DNA from: Agrobacterium vitis
Lineage (GTDB): Bacteria > Pseudomonadota > Alphaproteobacteria > Rhizobiales > Rhizobiaceae
DNA length: 64,000 bases
Assembly (NCBI RefSeq): GCF_037039395.1
Contig: NZ_CP146242.1
Coordinates: 868,001-932,000, forward strand
Direction: 5' to 3'
Shown here: piece by piece, positions 35,822 to 44,202 of the stretch
Position numbering within the stretch: position 1 is the first letter of the stretch
Layout of the letters: each line of letters begins with the position of its first letter
Made by a program: the position numbers and the translations under genes
The notes under the pieces: model-generated
Told to the model about the DNA's origin: nothing
Database searches by the model: none
What the model saw: only the letters and a program-made list of their open reading frames with translations

Positions 35822-35938
35822 GGATCCGCTTCCTTGGTGAAGGCCGGGACACTCGACTGGAAATTGCCCGCGCCCGACGAAACGTGTGAGTGACGTTCAA
35901 ATAGGGTTTTATGGCCCTCAACGGAAGAGCCAAAAACA

Positions 35939-35990
35939 AACGCCGCCAAAACCATTGCCCTGAAGCACGGTTAAGGCGGCGTTTTGTGAG
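35939..35990 (-). terminator. Terminator between the nasS-like gene and mrp
   Basis: Arms AACGCCGCC (35939-35947) and GGCGGCGTT (35975-35983) form a GC-rich hairpin; on the minus strand it is followed by TTTGTTTTT. It lies about 250 bases past the nasS-like stop and before mrp. The remaining bases of the gap 35822-36240 show no gene. Confidence 0.6.
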
Positions 35991-36240
35991 GGCGATTTCC
36001 AGACCGCCCTTCTCCAAGTCCCCTCTGGACCCTGTTGCTGTATTGAAAGCACAAACCGTGCCAACTCGAAAGACTGGACTTTTTACTTGGTAAATGCGGA
36101 CAAATGACCGGGGTCGTCGCCAATTGGCTGAAGAAATCGCCTCAATCCAGCCGTTCCATTCCGGCAATTGCTTAAAAAACAGCCGCGCCGGCACTTTGAC
36201 CATTCATGTCATAGGTTTTGTCTGCTGCAATCTGACACGC

Positions 36241-37485
36241 TCAATCTTTCGGAACTGCTGGCGAGGCGGCAAGATAATCGTCCAGGCGGTCGGGGTCGAA
36301 GACCCGTCCATCGAAAAATCCGTCTGGACCAAGCAGCAACCGGCCATTGCTGGCGCCGACATAATCGGCTGCCATCATCGCCCCTTCCACCTTGATATTG
36401 GCACCCGGCATGGCGGCGAAAACCGGCCTGAGGGCGCGGCGATAAAGATCCGGGCGATAGGTTTCGAGCACCATGGCAATCCGCTCGTGGGCATGAACAA
36501 CATGACCACCAAGCACCATCTGGCTATAAAACCAAAGGGCATGGCTGGCCCAGGGGAAATTGGCGGCCTTGCGCTCCAGCACCAGAAAATCCTTAAGCGG
36601 CTGAACCTCTCCCGGCGCGGTCACCATGTCTCCGGTCAGGCCGGGCAGCAAGAGCCGGCCTTCGACACCGAGATAGCGGGGGGCCGCCATGATACCGGCC
36701 AGTTCCTCGGTATTGCCGGGATTGCCGCACCATTGCGCGGCGCGGTAAAGCGCTCGGATCAGCGCATCAAGCGCAGCGGGATTGTTTTGGCCCCATTGCC
36801 TGCCAATACTGAGAACCTTGTCCGGACCGCCGCGCCAGATAGCGGCGGTCGCAGTCACAATGCGTCCGACCTGCCTATCCACCGCGACACTGTTCCAGGG
36901 TTCCGCCGCGCAAAATCCGTCGAGTACACCAGCGCTAAGCCCATCCACCATCAGCGGCGATGGCAATGAGACGATTTCCACCTCACTGCCAAGGTTCAGA
37001 TTGCAGGCAGCAAGCCAGTAACGCAGATAATAGGCCTGACTGGAATGGGTATCGCTAATGGCAATCCGCAAGGGCGGCAGGGACTTAACGCGGCGTTCAT
37101 CCACCACCCGTTTCAGTGCGGCTCCGGCAGCCGTCGGCTCCACAAGGTGGCTTTCCCAGCCTGCCTGTTGCATGGCGTTTGCAAGCGCGTTCGACACAGT
37201 GAGCGCGCCGCCGCCTAGATTGAGCGTCATGGGAACCAGCAGAGCAGGAGCAAGCGGCGAAAAACCGAAATTGGCTGCCAGCGCAAAGGGGGCAGGCAGG
37301 TGTGCGCCATCGAAATGGCCGACCGTCAGGCGGTCGCGGATCTGAGCCCAGGAGGTTTCGCGCATCAGGCGCAGGGTCAGGCCCTCGTCGGAGGCAAAGC
37401 CTTTTTCCACCGCAGCCACCAGCGGGGCGCTATCGAGACATGGCATGTAGCCAAGAGTGACATGCAAAGAAATCTGCTGACCCAT
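36241..37485 (-). CDS. NrtA/CmpA-family substrate-binding protein, NasS-like
   Basis: About 414 residues of an NrtA-type nitrate-binding fold: LGYMPCLDSAPLVAAVEKGF, WAQIRDRLTVGHFDGAHLPAP, LSAGVLDGFCAAEPWNSVAV and VLSIGRQWGQNNP. There is no signal peptide, so it is cytoplasmic and resembles NasS, the nitrate/nitrite sensor that sequesters the antiterminator NasT. No nasT or ABC transporter genes are adjacent. The start is uncertain: ATG at 37485, or a TTG at 37521 with AGG upstream. Downstream on the same strand is mrp; upstream is a LuxR-type regulator gene. Confidence 0.8.
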   Translation of the reverse strand: MGQQISLHVTLGYMPCLDSAPLVAAVEKGFASDEGLTLRLMRETSWAQIRDRLTVGHFDGAHLPAPFALAANFGFSPLAPALLVPMTLNLGGGALTVSNALANAMQQAGWESHLVEPTAAGAALKRVVDERRVKSLPPLRIAISDTHSSQAYYLRYWLAACNLNLGSEVEIVSLPSPLMVDGLSAGVLDGFCAAEPWNSVAVDRQVGRIVTATAAIWRGGPDKVLSIGRQWGQNNPAALDALIRALYRAAQWCGNPGNTEELAGIMAAPRYLGVEGRLLLPGLTGDMVTAPGEVQPLKDFLVLERKAANFPWASHALWFYSQMVLGGHVVHAHERIAMVLETYRPDLYRRALRPVFAAMPGANIKVEGAMMAADYVGASNGRLLLGPDGFFDGRVFDPDRLDDYLAASPAVPKD

Positions 37486-37606
37486 TGCAGCATACATGCC
37501 GCAAACCGCTGCCTCAGGCAAGTTGAACCTGCCGGAGAAGGCCGTCCTTCGGGTGCATTATATTCAGATGCATTATATCAAGACATCAAAGATGTCTTCC
37601 GCATCC

Positions 37607-38374
37607 TTACTTGATCAGGCTCAACCGTAGCGCCTTCGCGACTGCCTGGGTGCGGTTCACGGTATCCAGCTTGCGGGTGGCGCGATTGAGATAATGATTG
37701 ATCGTGTGTTCCGACAGGCCCATGATCTCGGCGATTTCAACCGAAGTTTTGCCCGCCGCTGTCCAGGTCAGGCATTCGATCTCGCGTTCCGTCAGCGTTT
37801 CGGTCACCCGAGCATCCAGATCGCGAATTTCGGCAAGCCGGTTGAACACATGCCCGGCCAGATATTGCATCAGCACCATGTCGACGAAGGAAAAGGCTGG
37901 CATTTCCCCGCAAATATTCACAGCGCCCCGGTTGCCATGGGCATCATGAACCGGAAAACAGGCGCCGCGCGGCATGCCGAACCGCAAAAACAGGTCCATC
38001 GCCAGCTCGACTGTCTTGGGATCGCGTTCTCGGGCAACCACATGAACATCGAAAACAACGGGTATAGCGGTATTGCGCACCCGGTTGAACATCGGGCTGG
38101 ACGAAAGCAGAGACGCCATGTCGTATTCGCTGAGAAGATCAGCCGGCCAGTTGGTGATAACGGAGCTGCCGGTCAAGGTTTTCGCTCCAGCCGAAGGCAT
38201 GTTCATCACCATGAAGCCCTTGGCGCCGAAAAAGTCGGTCAACCGCTTCATCAGCCTGAAAACGTCAAACTGGGTCTTATAACCGCTTAATTCGCGCACA
38301 TAGCGTTCTGCCGTCGCAAATTTCGAGGCCGTATCTTCGGCAACCATTGCCATATGGACCAGATCGTCACCCAT
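37607..38374 (-). CDS. LuxR-family regulator with autoinducer-binding-like domain
   Basis: A 255-residue protein with an N-terminal autoinducer-binding-type domain (LTDFFGAKGFMVMNMP, ITNWPADLLSEYDM, FGMPRGACFPVHDAHGNRGAV) and a C-terminal helix-turn-helix (LTEREIECLTWTAAGKTSVEI, GLSEHTINHYLNRATRKL). Compared with TraR, residues equivalent to W57, D70 and W85 are not conserved, whereas Y61 and G113 appear kept, so AHL binding is doubtful. No luxI-type synthase is nearby. AAGG precedes the ATG at 38374. It lies 120 bases upstream of the nasS-like gene on the same strand. Confidence 0.88.
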   Translation of the reverse strand: MGDDLVHMAMVAEDTASKFATAERYVRELSGYKTQFDVFRLMKRLTDFFGAKGFMVMNMPSAGAKTLTGSSVITNWPADLLSEYDMASLLSSSPMFNRVRNTAIPVVFDVHVVARERDPKTVELAMDLFLRFGMPRGACFPVHDAHGNRGAVNICGEMPAFSFVDMVLMQYLAGHVFNRLAEIRDLDARVTETLTEREIECLTWTAAGKTSVEIAEIMGLSEHTINHYLNRATRKLDTVNRTQAVAKALRLSLIK

Positions 38375-38433
38375 CGATAAAAAGCCTTGCTCTCTTTCAT
38401 ATCGCGACCGCGTCGCAACCCGCTGCAGACCTG

Positions 38434-38539
38434 CTACTGCATAATTCCTGAAATCGGACTCGATTTAAGGAGAAAATTATGCCGCAGATTTAAAGTGTTA
38501 CAGCGTCCTTTGTGTGTTTTATAAAACGCACGGCGCTTT
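38434..38539 (+). repeat. Composite palindromic repeat, copy f (complete)
   Basis: Box A CTACTGCATAATTCC...GAAAATTATG, the linker with TTTAAAGTGTTACAGCG, box C TGTGTTTTATAAAACGCA, then CGGCGCTT. Box C matches copy d rather than copies a and c. The rest of the 730-base gap (38375-39105) holds A+T-rich DNA up to 38880 with no gene, then the remnant frame at 38883. Confidence 0.8.
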
Positions 38540-38882
38540 ATCGCCGGACACTGCGAAAATTTTATGCCGCCTGCATTCCGGCAGTTACAGCCAAAAACAT
38601 TGATAACTAAAAAAGCCAGTCCTGAATAATTTAACGAAGCCCTCTATCCATTACGATATTCCGCCATTCCGTAAGTCCCACCGCAACCGGAAAACGCTCC
38701 TGCTGTTGCCGGTCGGCGATAACGATACACAACCGAACACAATTGCCTATCCTATAGATCGACCATCCTGCCAAAACCATGGGCTGAACCCGGGTTTTTA
38801 GAAAATTCTATCGTCTAAGCTGCAAAACACGTCCGCGCCACAAAACAGGCCACGCCACAAAACAAGTTGGCAAATCAATTAA

Positions 38883-39056
38883 CCCCTATTTCGCTTGCGC
38901 GACGTTGACCAATACGATGGCAAGGGCGGCCTGGATGTGAAACCGCTGTCATCGCACGCAATTGGACACCTCGATTTACCGGTCGCAGTTGGCAAGATGG
39001 TGCCGTGGATGTATTTCCGCGATGAACTCGCGCGGATGATCGCCCATTTTTTGTGA
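38883..39056 (+). other. Coding-like 57-codon remnant of an unknown gene
   Basis: After an in-frame TAA the frame encodes LRDVDQYDGKGGLDVKPL, then HAIGHLDLPVAVGKM and FRDELARMIAHFL before a stop. Codon use is like that of the neighbouring genes, but there is no start codon with a ribosome site. I do not recognise it. It spans the proposed left end of the insertion sequence, so either it is a gene end carried in part by the IS or the resemblance to coding DNA is accidental. Confidence 0.3.
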
Positions 39057-40277
39057 TGATTGCCGCATCTGCGGCATGCATTTCGGCCTTCCGGCCAGCT
39101 GCGCGTTATGCGGTCCGTGGTTTTCCAGTCAGCCAGACATAGCGAAGCATGTTGTAGGTGATATTGGCCATGCCGATCTTCACCCTCGCTCGGCTGATTC
39201 CGATGGTGCGCACGAAGAGCTTCATCTTGTCCTTCTGCCGCGCAAAGACATGTTCGATGGCGGAGCGGACCTTCGAACGACGGCCGTTGGCGCGCGACAT
39301 CGCCTCCGGCATGGGTTTGCCCTTTGGCTTCTTCTGATGGATGTCGGACTTTAGGCCATTGTCCTGCAACCATTCCTCGTTGGTCTTGGAGCGATAGGCC
39401 GTATCGGCCCAGACCGTCGACGCGGTATTGTCTTTGGTCACTACGTTTCGAAGCTGGGCTCCGTCATGGGCGCTCGCACTCGTCACCGTCCATCCCCGGA
39501 TAAAGCCATGGGCTCGGTCGATGCCTGCATGGTTTTTGTAACCAAACATTGGAATGGCAATATCGTGCTGGCCAGTCGTCGTCGACGTCGGCGTCTCCGT
39601 TGGCCGTTTCGCCTTGGAATACTTCACTGTCCATCGCGCGTCGCGGTCCTTCTGGGCCAGCCTGGCGGGTTTATCCTTCCAGTCCTCAGGGATTTCGCCG
39701 GCCTTGATCGCGTCTTTCTCGTCCTGGCTGTTATGTTGCTTGGGAGCCTGGATGATCGTGGCGTCAACGATCTGCCCGCCTTTGGCCAGATATCCGGAAC
39801 GTGAGAGATGCTTGTCGAAACGGGCAAACAGATTATCAATGGCACCTGCACGCACCAAACTCTCTCGGAACAGCCAGATCGTCTTGGCATCCGGCACCTT
39901 CTGCGAAAGGGAAAGGCCAAGGAAACGCATAAACGACAGCCGGTCCTGGATAACAAACTCTGCTTGGTCGTCGGAGAGATTATAAAGCGCTTGCAGCACC
40001 AGGATTTTAAACATCAGAACCGACGGAAATGGTGGACGTCCACCCTTCGATCCGTCGGACCGCTTCAGCGCCTTCGCTAAAGGTTTTTCAAATATCGCCC
40101 ATGGAATGATGCTGTTGAGCTTCTCCAGCGGATCGCCGACGGCACTCAGCCGTTCGTAACGATCATCCAAATCCCAAAAGCCCGGTTGCCCACGCATCAT
40201 CCGCTCCCAGAAAATCACACTGGCCGGATTGAATCATGAAACGCGGAAAATGGGGAGGTTTTTAGAGGTGTCCAATT
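38960..40277 (-). mobile_element. IS5-family insertion sequence
   Basis: An intact transposase gene is framed by 13-bp inverted repeats AATTGGACACCTC (38960-38972) and GAGGTGTCCAATT (40265-40277), giving about 1318 bp, a normal size for the family. No clear target duplication is visible. The left boundary is less certain because coding-like sequence crosses it. Just inside the left end is a small palindrome GCCGCA-TC-TGCGGC past the transposase stop. Confidence 0.7.
39106..40218 (-). CDS. IS5-family transposase
   Basis: A 370-residue DDE transposase. The N-terminus MIFWERMMRGQPGFWDLDDR and DDQAEFVIQDRLSFMRFLGL are the IS5 DUF772-type domain. Catalytic residues lie in GGQIVDATIIQAP (first Asp), STVWADTAYRSKTNE (second Asp) and SKVRSAIEHVFARQKDKM (Glu). 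A variable basic insert (TVKYSKAKRPTETPTS) separates the first two. The frame is complete, so the element may be active. It lies in the same orientation as the upstream regulators. Confidence 0.93.
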   Translation of the reverse strand: MIFWERMMRGQPGFWDLDDRYERLSAVGDPLEKLNSIIPWAIFEKPLAKALKRSDGSKGGRPPFPSVLMFKILVLQALYNLSDDQAEFVIQDRLSFMRFLGLSLSQKVPDAKTIWLFRESLVRAGAIDNLFARFDKHLSRSGYLAKGGQIVDATIIQAPKQHNSQDEKDAIKAGEIPEDWKDKPARLAQKDRDARWTVKYSKAKRPTETPTSTTTGQHDIAIPMFGYKNHAGIDRAHGFIRGWTVTSASAHDGAQLRNVVTKDNTASTVWADTAYRSKTNEEWLQDNGLKSDIHQKKPKGKPMPEAMSRANGRRSKVRSAIEHVFARQKDKMKLFVRTIGISRARVKIGMANITYNMLRYVWLTGKPRTA

Positions 40278-40397
40278 TATTTTGCCTGGCACTGTCATTC
40301 GTACCAGATCGGTCACACTGGAACCCTCCAGCGGCCCGAGCCAAGTTCTCTGCGGTATGGATGAGATGCGATTGTCATGCTGAGCGCATACTCGCCT

Positions 40398-40436
40398 AGA
40401 GCGGTCCTGCTGTTCATGGAATCGCAGCACCGCTCT
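40398..40436. repeat. AGAGCGG palindrome
   Basis: AGAGCGGT and CTGCTG on the left pair with CAGCA and CCGCTCT on the right around TTCATGGAATCG. It is a different short palindrome type from the composite repeat and lies 57 bases before copy g. It is one of several repeats packed into 40219-40650, where no gene is seen. Confidence 0.6.
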
Positions 40437-40492
40437 TTGTTTTCTCGCATGTCCGATGGGCAAACCGGTTTCCACTTTCTCTGGAAATGCTC

Positions 40493-40597
40493 CAGCGCCG
40501 TGCACGATATATGGCGTACGAAGGTTCGCTATAGTGCTTTATATCTGCTGCATAAGTTCTCCTTAAATCGATTCCGATTTCAGGAATTATGCAGTAG
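40493..40597 (-). repeat. Composite palindromic repeat, copy g
   Basis: On the plus strand CAGCGCCGTGCACGATATAT-GGCGTACG (imperfect box C), the linker GGTTCGCTATAGTGCTTTATA, then box A from CTGCATAAGTTC to GGAATTATGCAGTAG. The box C palindrome has decayed on one arm. It ends just before the 16-bp duplication at 40605. Confidence 0.8.
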
Positions 40598-40604
40598 ACA
40601 AGAT

Positions 40605-40636
40605 TGCCACAGCGATTGGATGCCACAGCAATTGGA
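40605..40636. repeat. 16-bp tandem duplication before the SMP-30 gene
   Basis: TGCCACAGCGATTGGA (40605-40620) and TGCCACAGCAATTGGA (40621-40636) differ at one base. The second copy runs straight into the AAAGGAG ribosome site of the next gene. Confidence 0.85.
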
Positions 40637-40650
40637 TAAAGGAGACCATC

Positions 40651-41532
40651 TTGCAAACAGCATATTCCGGCACCGTCCTGGTCGATACCCGCCTGCATCT
40701 GGGTGAAGGCCCGACCTATGACGTAGCGCGTGACACCGCCTGGTGGTTTGACATTCTCCGCAAGGGGCTGATCGAGCATCGGTTTGCCACGGGCGAAACG
40801 ATCCGCCACGATCTGCCGATGATGGCCAGCGCCTTGGCAACAATCGATGCTGAACGCCAGATGGTGGCGACGGAACAGGGTATTTTCATCCGCACCATTG
40901 CCAGCGGCGAACTGACCCTGCTGACCGCGCTGGAGCCGGAACGGCCCGGCAATCGCTCCAACGACGGGCGGGTCCATCCTTGCGGTGCGCTATGGATCGG
41001 CACGATGGGCAAGACGGCAGCCGATGGGGCTGGCGCGATCTATCATGTGGCGGGCGACAAGGTGACCCGTCTTTATGATAGCATCAGCATTCCCAACGCC
41101 ATCTGCTTTTCGCCGGATGGAAGCCTCGGTTATTATGTCGACACGCGGGTCAATACGCTGATGAAGGTCAGTCTCGATCCGGCAACCGGCCTTCCGACCG
41201 GAGCGCCATCCGTGCATATCGACGGACGCGGCAAGGATGGTGGCATCGACGGTGCGGTCTGCGATGCCGAGGGCGGCTTGTGGAATGCCCGTTGGGGCGT
41301 TGGTGCCGTCGACCACTACGATAGAACAGGACAGCACCTGGCGCGCTACCGGCTTCCCGCTGCCCAAACCACCTGCCCGGCCTTTATCGGTCCCAAGGCC
41401 GACCGCCTGCTGGTCACTTCCGCCACCGAAGGGCTCGACGCCGATGGTCTGGCCGCCGATCCACATGGTGGCAAGACCTTCGTCCTTGATGTCACGGTCA
41501 AGGGCAGGCACGAGCCAAGCTTCCGCTTGTAA
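40651..41532 (+). CDS. SMP-30/gluconolactonase family protein
   Basis: A 293-residue six-bladed propeller hydrolase. Typical segments are LHLGEGPTYDVARDTAWWFD (metal-binding Glu), RSNDGRVHPCGALWIGTMG (Asn/Asp of the metal site), SIPNAICFSPDGSLGYYVDT and GGIDGAVCDAEGGLWNARWG. The family hydrolyses sugar lactones such as gluconolactone or L-arabinonolactone; the sugar cannot be assigned. The start is a TTG at 40651 with a strong AAAGGAGA site, which is good evidence for this unusual start. Confidence 0.9.
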   Translation: MQTAYSGTVLVDTRLHLGEGPTYDVARDTAWWFDILRKGLIEHRFATGETIRHDLPMMASALATIDAERQMVATEQGIFIRTIASGELTLLTALEPERPGNRSNDGRVHPCGALWIGTMGKTAADGAGAIYHVAGDKVTRLYDSISIPNAICFSPDGSLGYYVDTRVNTLMKVSLDPATGLPTGAPSVHIDGRGKDGGIDGAVCDAEGGLWNARWGVGAVDHYDRTGQHLARYRLPAAQTTCPAFIGPKADRLLVTSATEGLDADGLAADPHGGKTFVLDVTVKGRHEPSFRL

Positions 41533-41547
41533 AGCTGCGCCAACCGA

Positions 41548-41589
41548 CGCTCCCCAACCCCCAGTGTATAGCGCGGGCTATGGGGAGCG
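41548..41589 (+). terminator. Hairpin after the SMP-30 gene
   Basis: CGCTCCCCA (41548-41556) pairs with TGGGGAGCG (41581-41589), with an inner TATAGC/GCTAT arm. It is 16 bases past the stop codon. There is no T-run, so it may act as a weak or Rho-assisted terminator. Confidence 0.5.
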
Positions 41590-41799
41590 AAGGGCCGCAA
41601 ACTCATTCTTATGCCTAAAGTTCCGTCAATTTGCAGAAATAAAATGCATAAAATTATCGGAACTCCTGCCTCTTTCGGGCATTTCACTACCGAGCCGAGC
41701 AGAGAGCCAGTCACTCACTCTCATGAAAACACTCTTTTCATGCAGTGACCATCTCTCACTCAGTCCGAGACGAAACAAAGACCGAAAGGCAGGTTTAAG

Positions 41800-42333
41800 A
41801 TGAACAAGACCCTCAATATTGTAGCAGCAACCGTACTTATGGGTTCTACTGTTGTCGCGCCAATGGCCTTTGCGCAGAGTGCAACGACGCCAGCCGCGCC
41901 CGGCACCACAACAACCGCTCCAAGCACCAGCACCGCCCCGGCAACGACGACGCCTGGCGCATCGGCTGCCATGGATACCTATCTGACCCAGCAGGGCAGC
42001 GACCAGTTGGCCGCATCGAACTATGTCGGCCAGAACGTCTATGCCGGTGACAAGAGCATTGGTGAGATCAAGGATCTGATCATGCAGCAGAATGGCGGCC
42101 TCGTCGCAGCTGTGATCGGTGTGGGTGGCTTCCTCGGTATCGGCGAAAAGAATGTTGCCGTTCCCGTCAGCAAGATCACGGTGACCCGTGATGCCCAGAA
42201 CGCAGACAAGCTGCGTCTGACGACCACGGAAACCGCTGAAACCTTGAAGGCCGCTCCGGAATTCAAGACGCTGGAAGACCAGAAGGCCGATGCAGGCTCA
42301 ACGGCTTCGACGCCAGCCACAGTTACCAAGTAA
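41800..42333 (+). CDS. Exported PRC-barrel domain protein
   Basis: A 177-residue protein with a Sec signal peptide (VAATVLMGSTVVAPMAFAQ), a Thr/Ala/Pro-rich linker (TTPAAPGTTTTAPSTSTAPA), then a PRC-barrel (YVGQNVYAGDKSIGEIKDLI, VAAVIGVGGFLGIGEKNVAVP) and an acidic tail. PRC-barrel proteins of this type are common in rhizobia and may respond to stress at the envelope; the role is not proven. The ATG at 41800 is preceded by AAGGCAGG. A good terminator follows. Confidence 0.88.
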   Translation: MNKTLNIVAATVLMGSTVVAPMAFAQSATTPAAPGTTTTAPSTSTAPATTTPGASAAMDTYLTQQGSDQLAASNYVGQNVYAGDKSIGEIKDLIMQQNGGLVAAVIGVGGFLGIGEKNVAVPVSKITVTRDAQNADKLRLTTTETAETLKAAPEFKTLEDQKADAGSTASTPATVTK

Positions 42334-42386
42334 TACAGTGATGGCTAGCCGCACAGGCTAATACCGACAGGCTAGCTTCATGAGAT

Positions 42387-42421
42387 AAAAGGCGGGACCG
42401 CAAGGCTCCCGCCTTTTTTAT
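42387..42421 (+). terminator. Terminator of the PRC-barrel gene
   Basis: Stem AAAAGGCGGGA / TCCCGCCTTTT with loop CCGCAAGGC, followed by a run of T. It lies 54 bases past the stop and 32 bases before the convergent MFS gene stop, so it may serve both. Confidence 0.92.
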
Positions 42422-42452
42422 GCGATTTTCTCAGCTGTTATTTTACCAACTG

Positions 42453-43874
42453 TTATTTAGCAGGAACGTTTTCCGCCTCCACGGCACCGGGTGCCAAAGG
42501 CTGTCGATGGCCGGATACGTCGGCACCGGCATTCTTGTCCATGAAGATATAGGGAATGACGGCAGCCAGCGACAAAAAGGCCACGACGGCAAAAGCCATA
42601 TGAAAATCAGCAAGATCCAGACGACCGCCGGTGAGCATGGTGCTGATTTCCAGAACGAAAGCGGCGCAGGCAACGCCGAGCGCCAGACTGACCTGTTGCA
42701 GCACCGAGGCAATCGAGGTTGCCTGGCTCGCCTCTTTGTTGTCGATATTGGCATAGCCCAGCGCATTGGTGCCAGTGAAGAAGAACGACCGGCAGAACCC
42801 GGCCAGTAGCAGGAAGAACATCAGCAGCGCATGCGGGGTCTGCGGCGTGAAAAATGCGTTGAGAAATGTGGTCGCGGCACCGCAGACGCCAGCCACGATC
42901 AACACGCTGCGAAAACCGGCGGCAGCAAACACCCGGCGCGCCAGGAATTTCGTGCTGATCGCCCCGATGGCGCCGACAAAAGTCGTCAGGCCGGATTCGA
43001 ATGGTGTCATGCCGAAGCCGAGTTGCAGCATCAGCGGCATTAGAAAGGGAATGGCGCCTGCCGAAATCCGAAACAGCGTCCCCCCGATCTGGGCGGCGCG
43101 AAAGGCCGGTTTGCGAAACAGGGTGAGATCCAGAAGCGGTGCCGGATGGCGCCTGGCATGCACGACATAAAGAACGCCGCAGAACAGGCCGATACCAGTT
43201 GCGGCAATACCGACAATCGGCGGCAAGGCTGGCAGGCTCATGACCGACAGGCCGAAAACGACACCCGCCGCAGACAGCGACGTCAGGGCAAATCCGGTCC
43301 AGTCAATCGGCGCCGTCTTGATGCGCTCGATTTCCGGCAGGAAAATTGTCGATAGGACAACGCCCAGCACACTGATCGGCACATTGATCAGGAAAATCCA
43401 GTGCCAGCTAAAATAGGTGGTGATGAAGCCGCCGACCGGCGGTCCGGCCAGCGGACCGACAAGGGCTGGAATGGTCAGCAGCGCCATGGCCGAGACCAGT
43501 TCCTCCCGCTTGGTGGTGCGCAGCAGAACCAGACGGCCAACCGGCGTCATCATCGCCCCGCCCATGCCTTGCAAAAACCGGGCAGCGACAAATTCCACCA
43601 GAGAGCTGGACATAGCGCAGCAGACGGACCCGACGATGAAAACCCCCATCGCCGCCCTGAAGATCTGCTTGGCCCCGAATTTATCCGCCATCCAGCCGCT
43701 GACCGGAATGAAGATGGCAAGCGCTACCATATAAGATGTCAATGCCAGTTTCAGCGTGATCGGCCCGACGCCGAGATCGTTGGCAATGGCGGGCAGCGCG
43801 GTCGCGATCACCGTCGAGTCCATATTTTCCATGAACAAGGCCACGGCCAGGATGAGCGGAACGATGCGGTTCAT
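42453..43874 (-). CDS. MFS drug efflux transporter, DHA2-like
   Basis: A 473-residue 14-helix-type major facilitator. The DHA2 signature is LFMENMDSTVIATALPAIANDL, with ALTSYMVALAIFIPVSGWMADKFGA (motif A region), and RFLQGMGGAMMTPVGRLVL. It resembles EmrB/HsrA-like multidrug exporters of the inner membrane; the substrate is unknown. The ATG at 43874 has AGAG upstream and starts MNRIVPLILAVAL. No membrane fusion partner is adjacent, so it may act alone. Confidence 0.9.
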   Translation of the reverse strand: MNRIVPLILAVALFMENMDSTVIATALPAIANDLGVGPITLKLALTSYMVALAIFIPVSGWMADKFGAKQIFRAAMGVFIVGSVCCAMSSSLVEFVAARFLQGMGGAMMTPVGRLVLLRTTKREELVSAMALLTIPALVGPLAGPPVGGFITTYFSWHWIFLINVPISVLGVVLSTIFLPEIERIKTAPIDWTGFALTSLSAAGVVFGLSVMSLPALPPIVGIAATGIGLFCGVLYVVHARRHPAPLLDLTLFRKPAFRAAQIGGTLFRISAGAIPFLMPLMLQLGFGMTPFESGLTTFVGAIGAISTKFLARRVFAAAGFRSVLIVAGVCGAATTFLNAFFTPQTPHALLMFFLLLAGFCRSFFFTGTNALGYANIDNKEASQATSIASVLQQVSLALGVACAAFVLEISTMLTGGRLDLADFHMAFAVVAFLSLAAVIPYIFMDKNAGADVSGHRQPLAPGAVEAENVPAK

Positions 43875-44202
43875 GAGCAGCACTCTTTGAAAATCACGGA
43901 AAATCACGGCGAAAATTCAAGGCCCGACGAAAAACGACGGCTGGCGCGTCCTTCTAGTCCCCTCATCCCATATCTGACAATCGTTATCCTCCCGATAAGC
44001 CTGGCTATCACGTACACGTTACGCATTGCCAATCATCGGCGACAGGCCATCAACTTTGCCGCAATTCATTCTGTTTGCTGGATAATTTCTCTCCAAAAAT
44101 CCGGTGAGCCGGAGAAATCACCCGCCGCGCCATTGAAACGGCATAGACCCGCCGCTACCTGTGAAAGCTGTAAGCTATGAAAATGGGGACGAGGAGGTTG
44201 TA
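43875..44202. other. Divergent intergenic region between MFS and MBL genes
   Basis: 328 bases holding the start regions of two divergent genes. A short direct repeat AAAATCACGG occurs twice near 43891-43912, close to the MFS start. No clear promoter was found. No gene is seen. Confidence 0.4.

Noticed and set aside
35808..36203. A 131-codon minus-strand frame overlapping the mrp start
   Set aside because: It overlaps the terminator hairpin and the mrp leader and has no coding character.
39106..40218. The IS considered as a vehicle of neighbouring accessory genes
   Set aside because: Only one copy is present, and the flanking genes are ordinary chromosomal types, so no composite transposon is supported.
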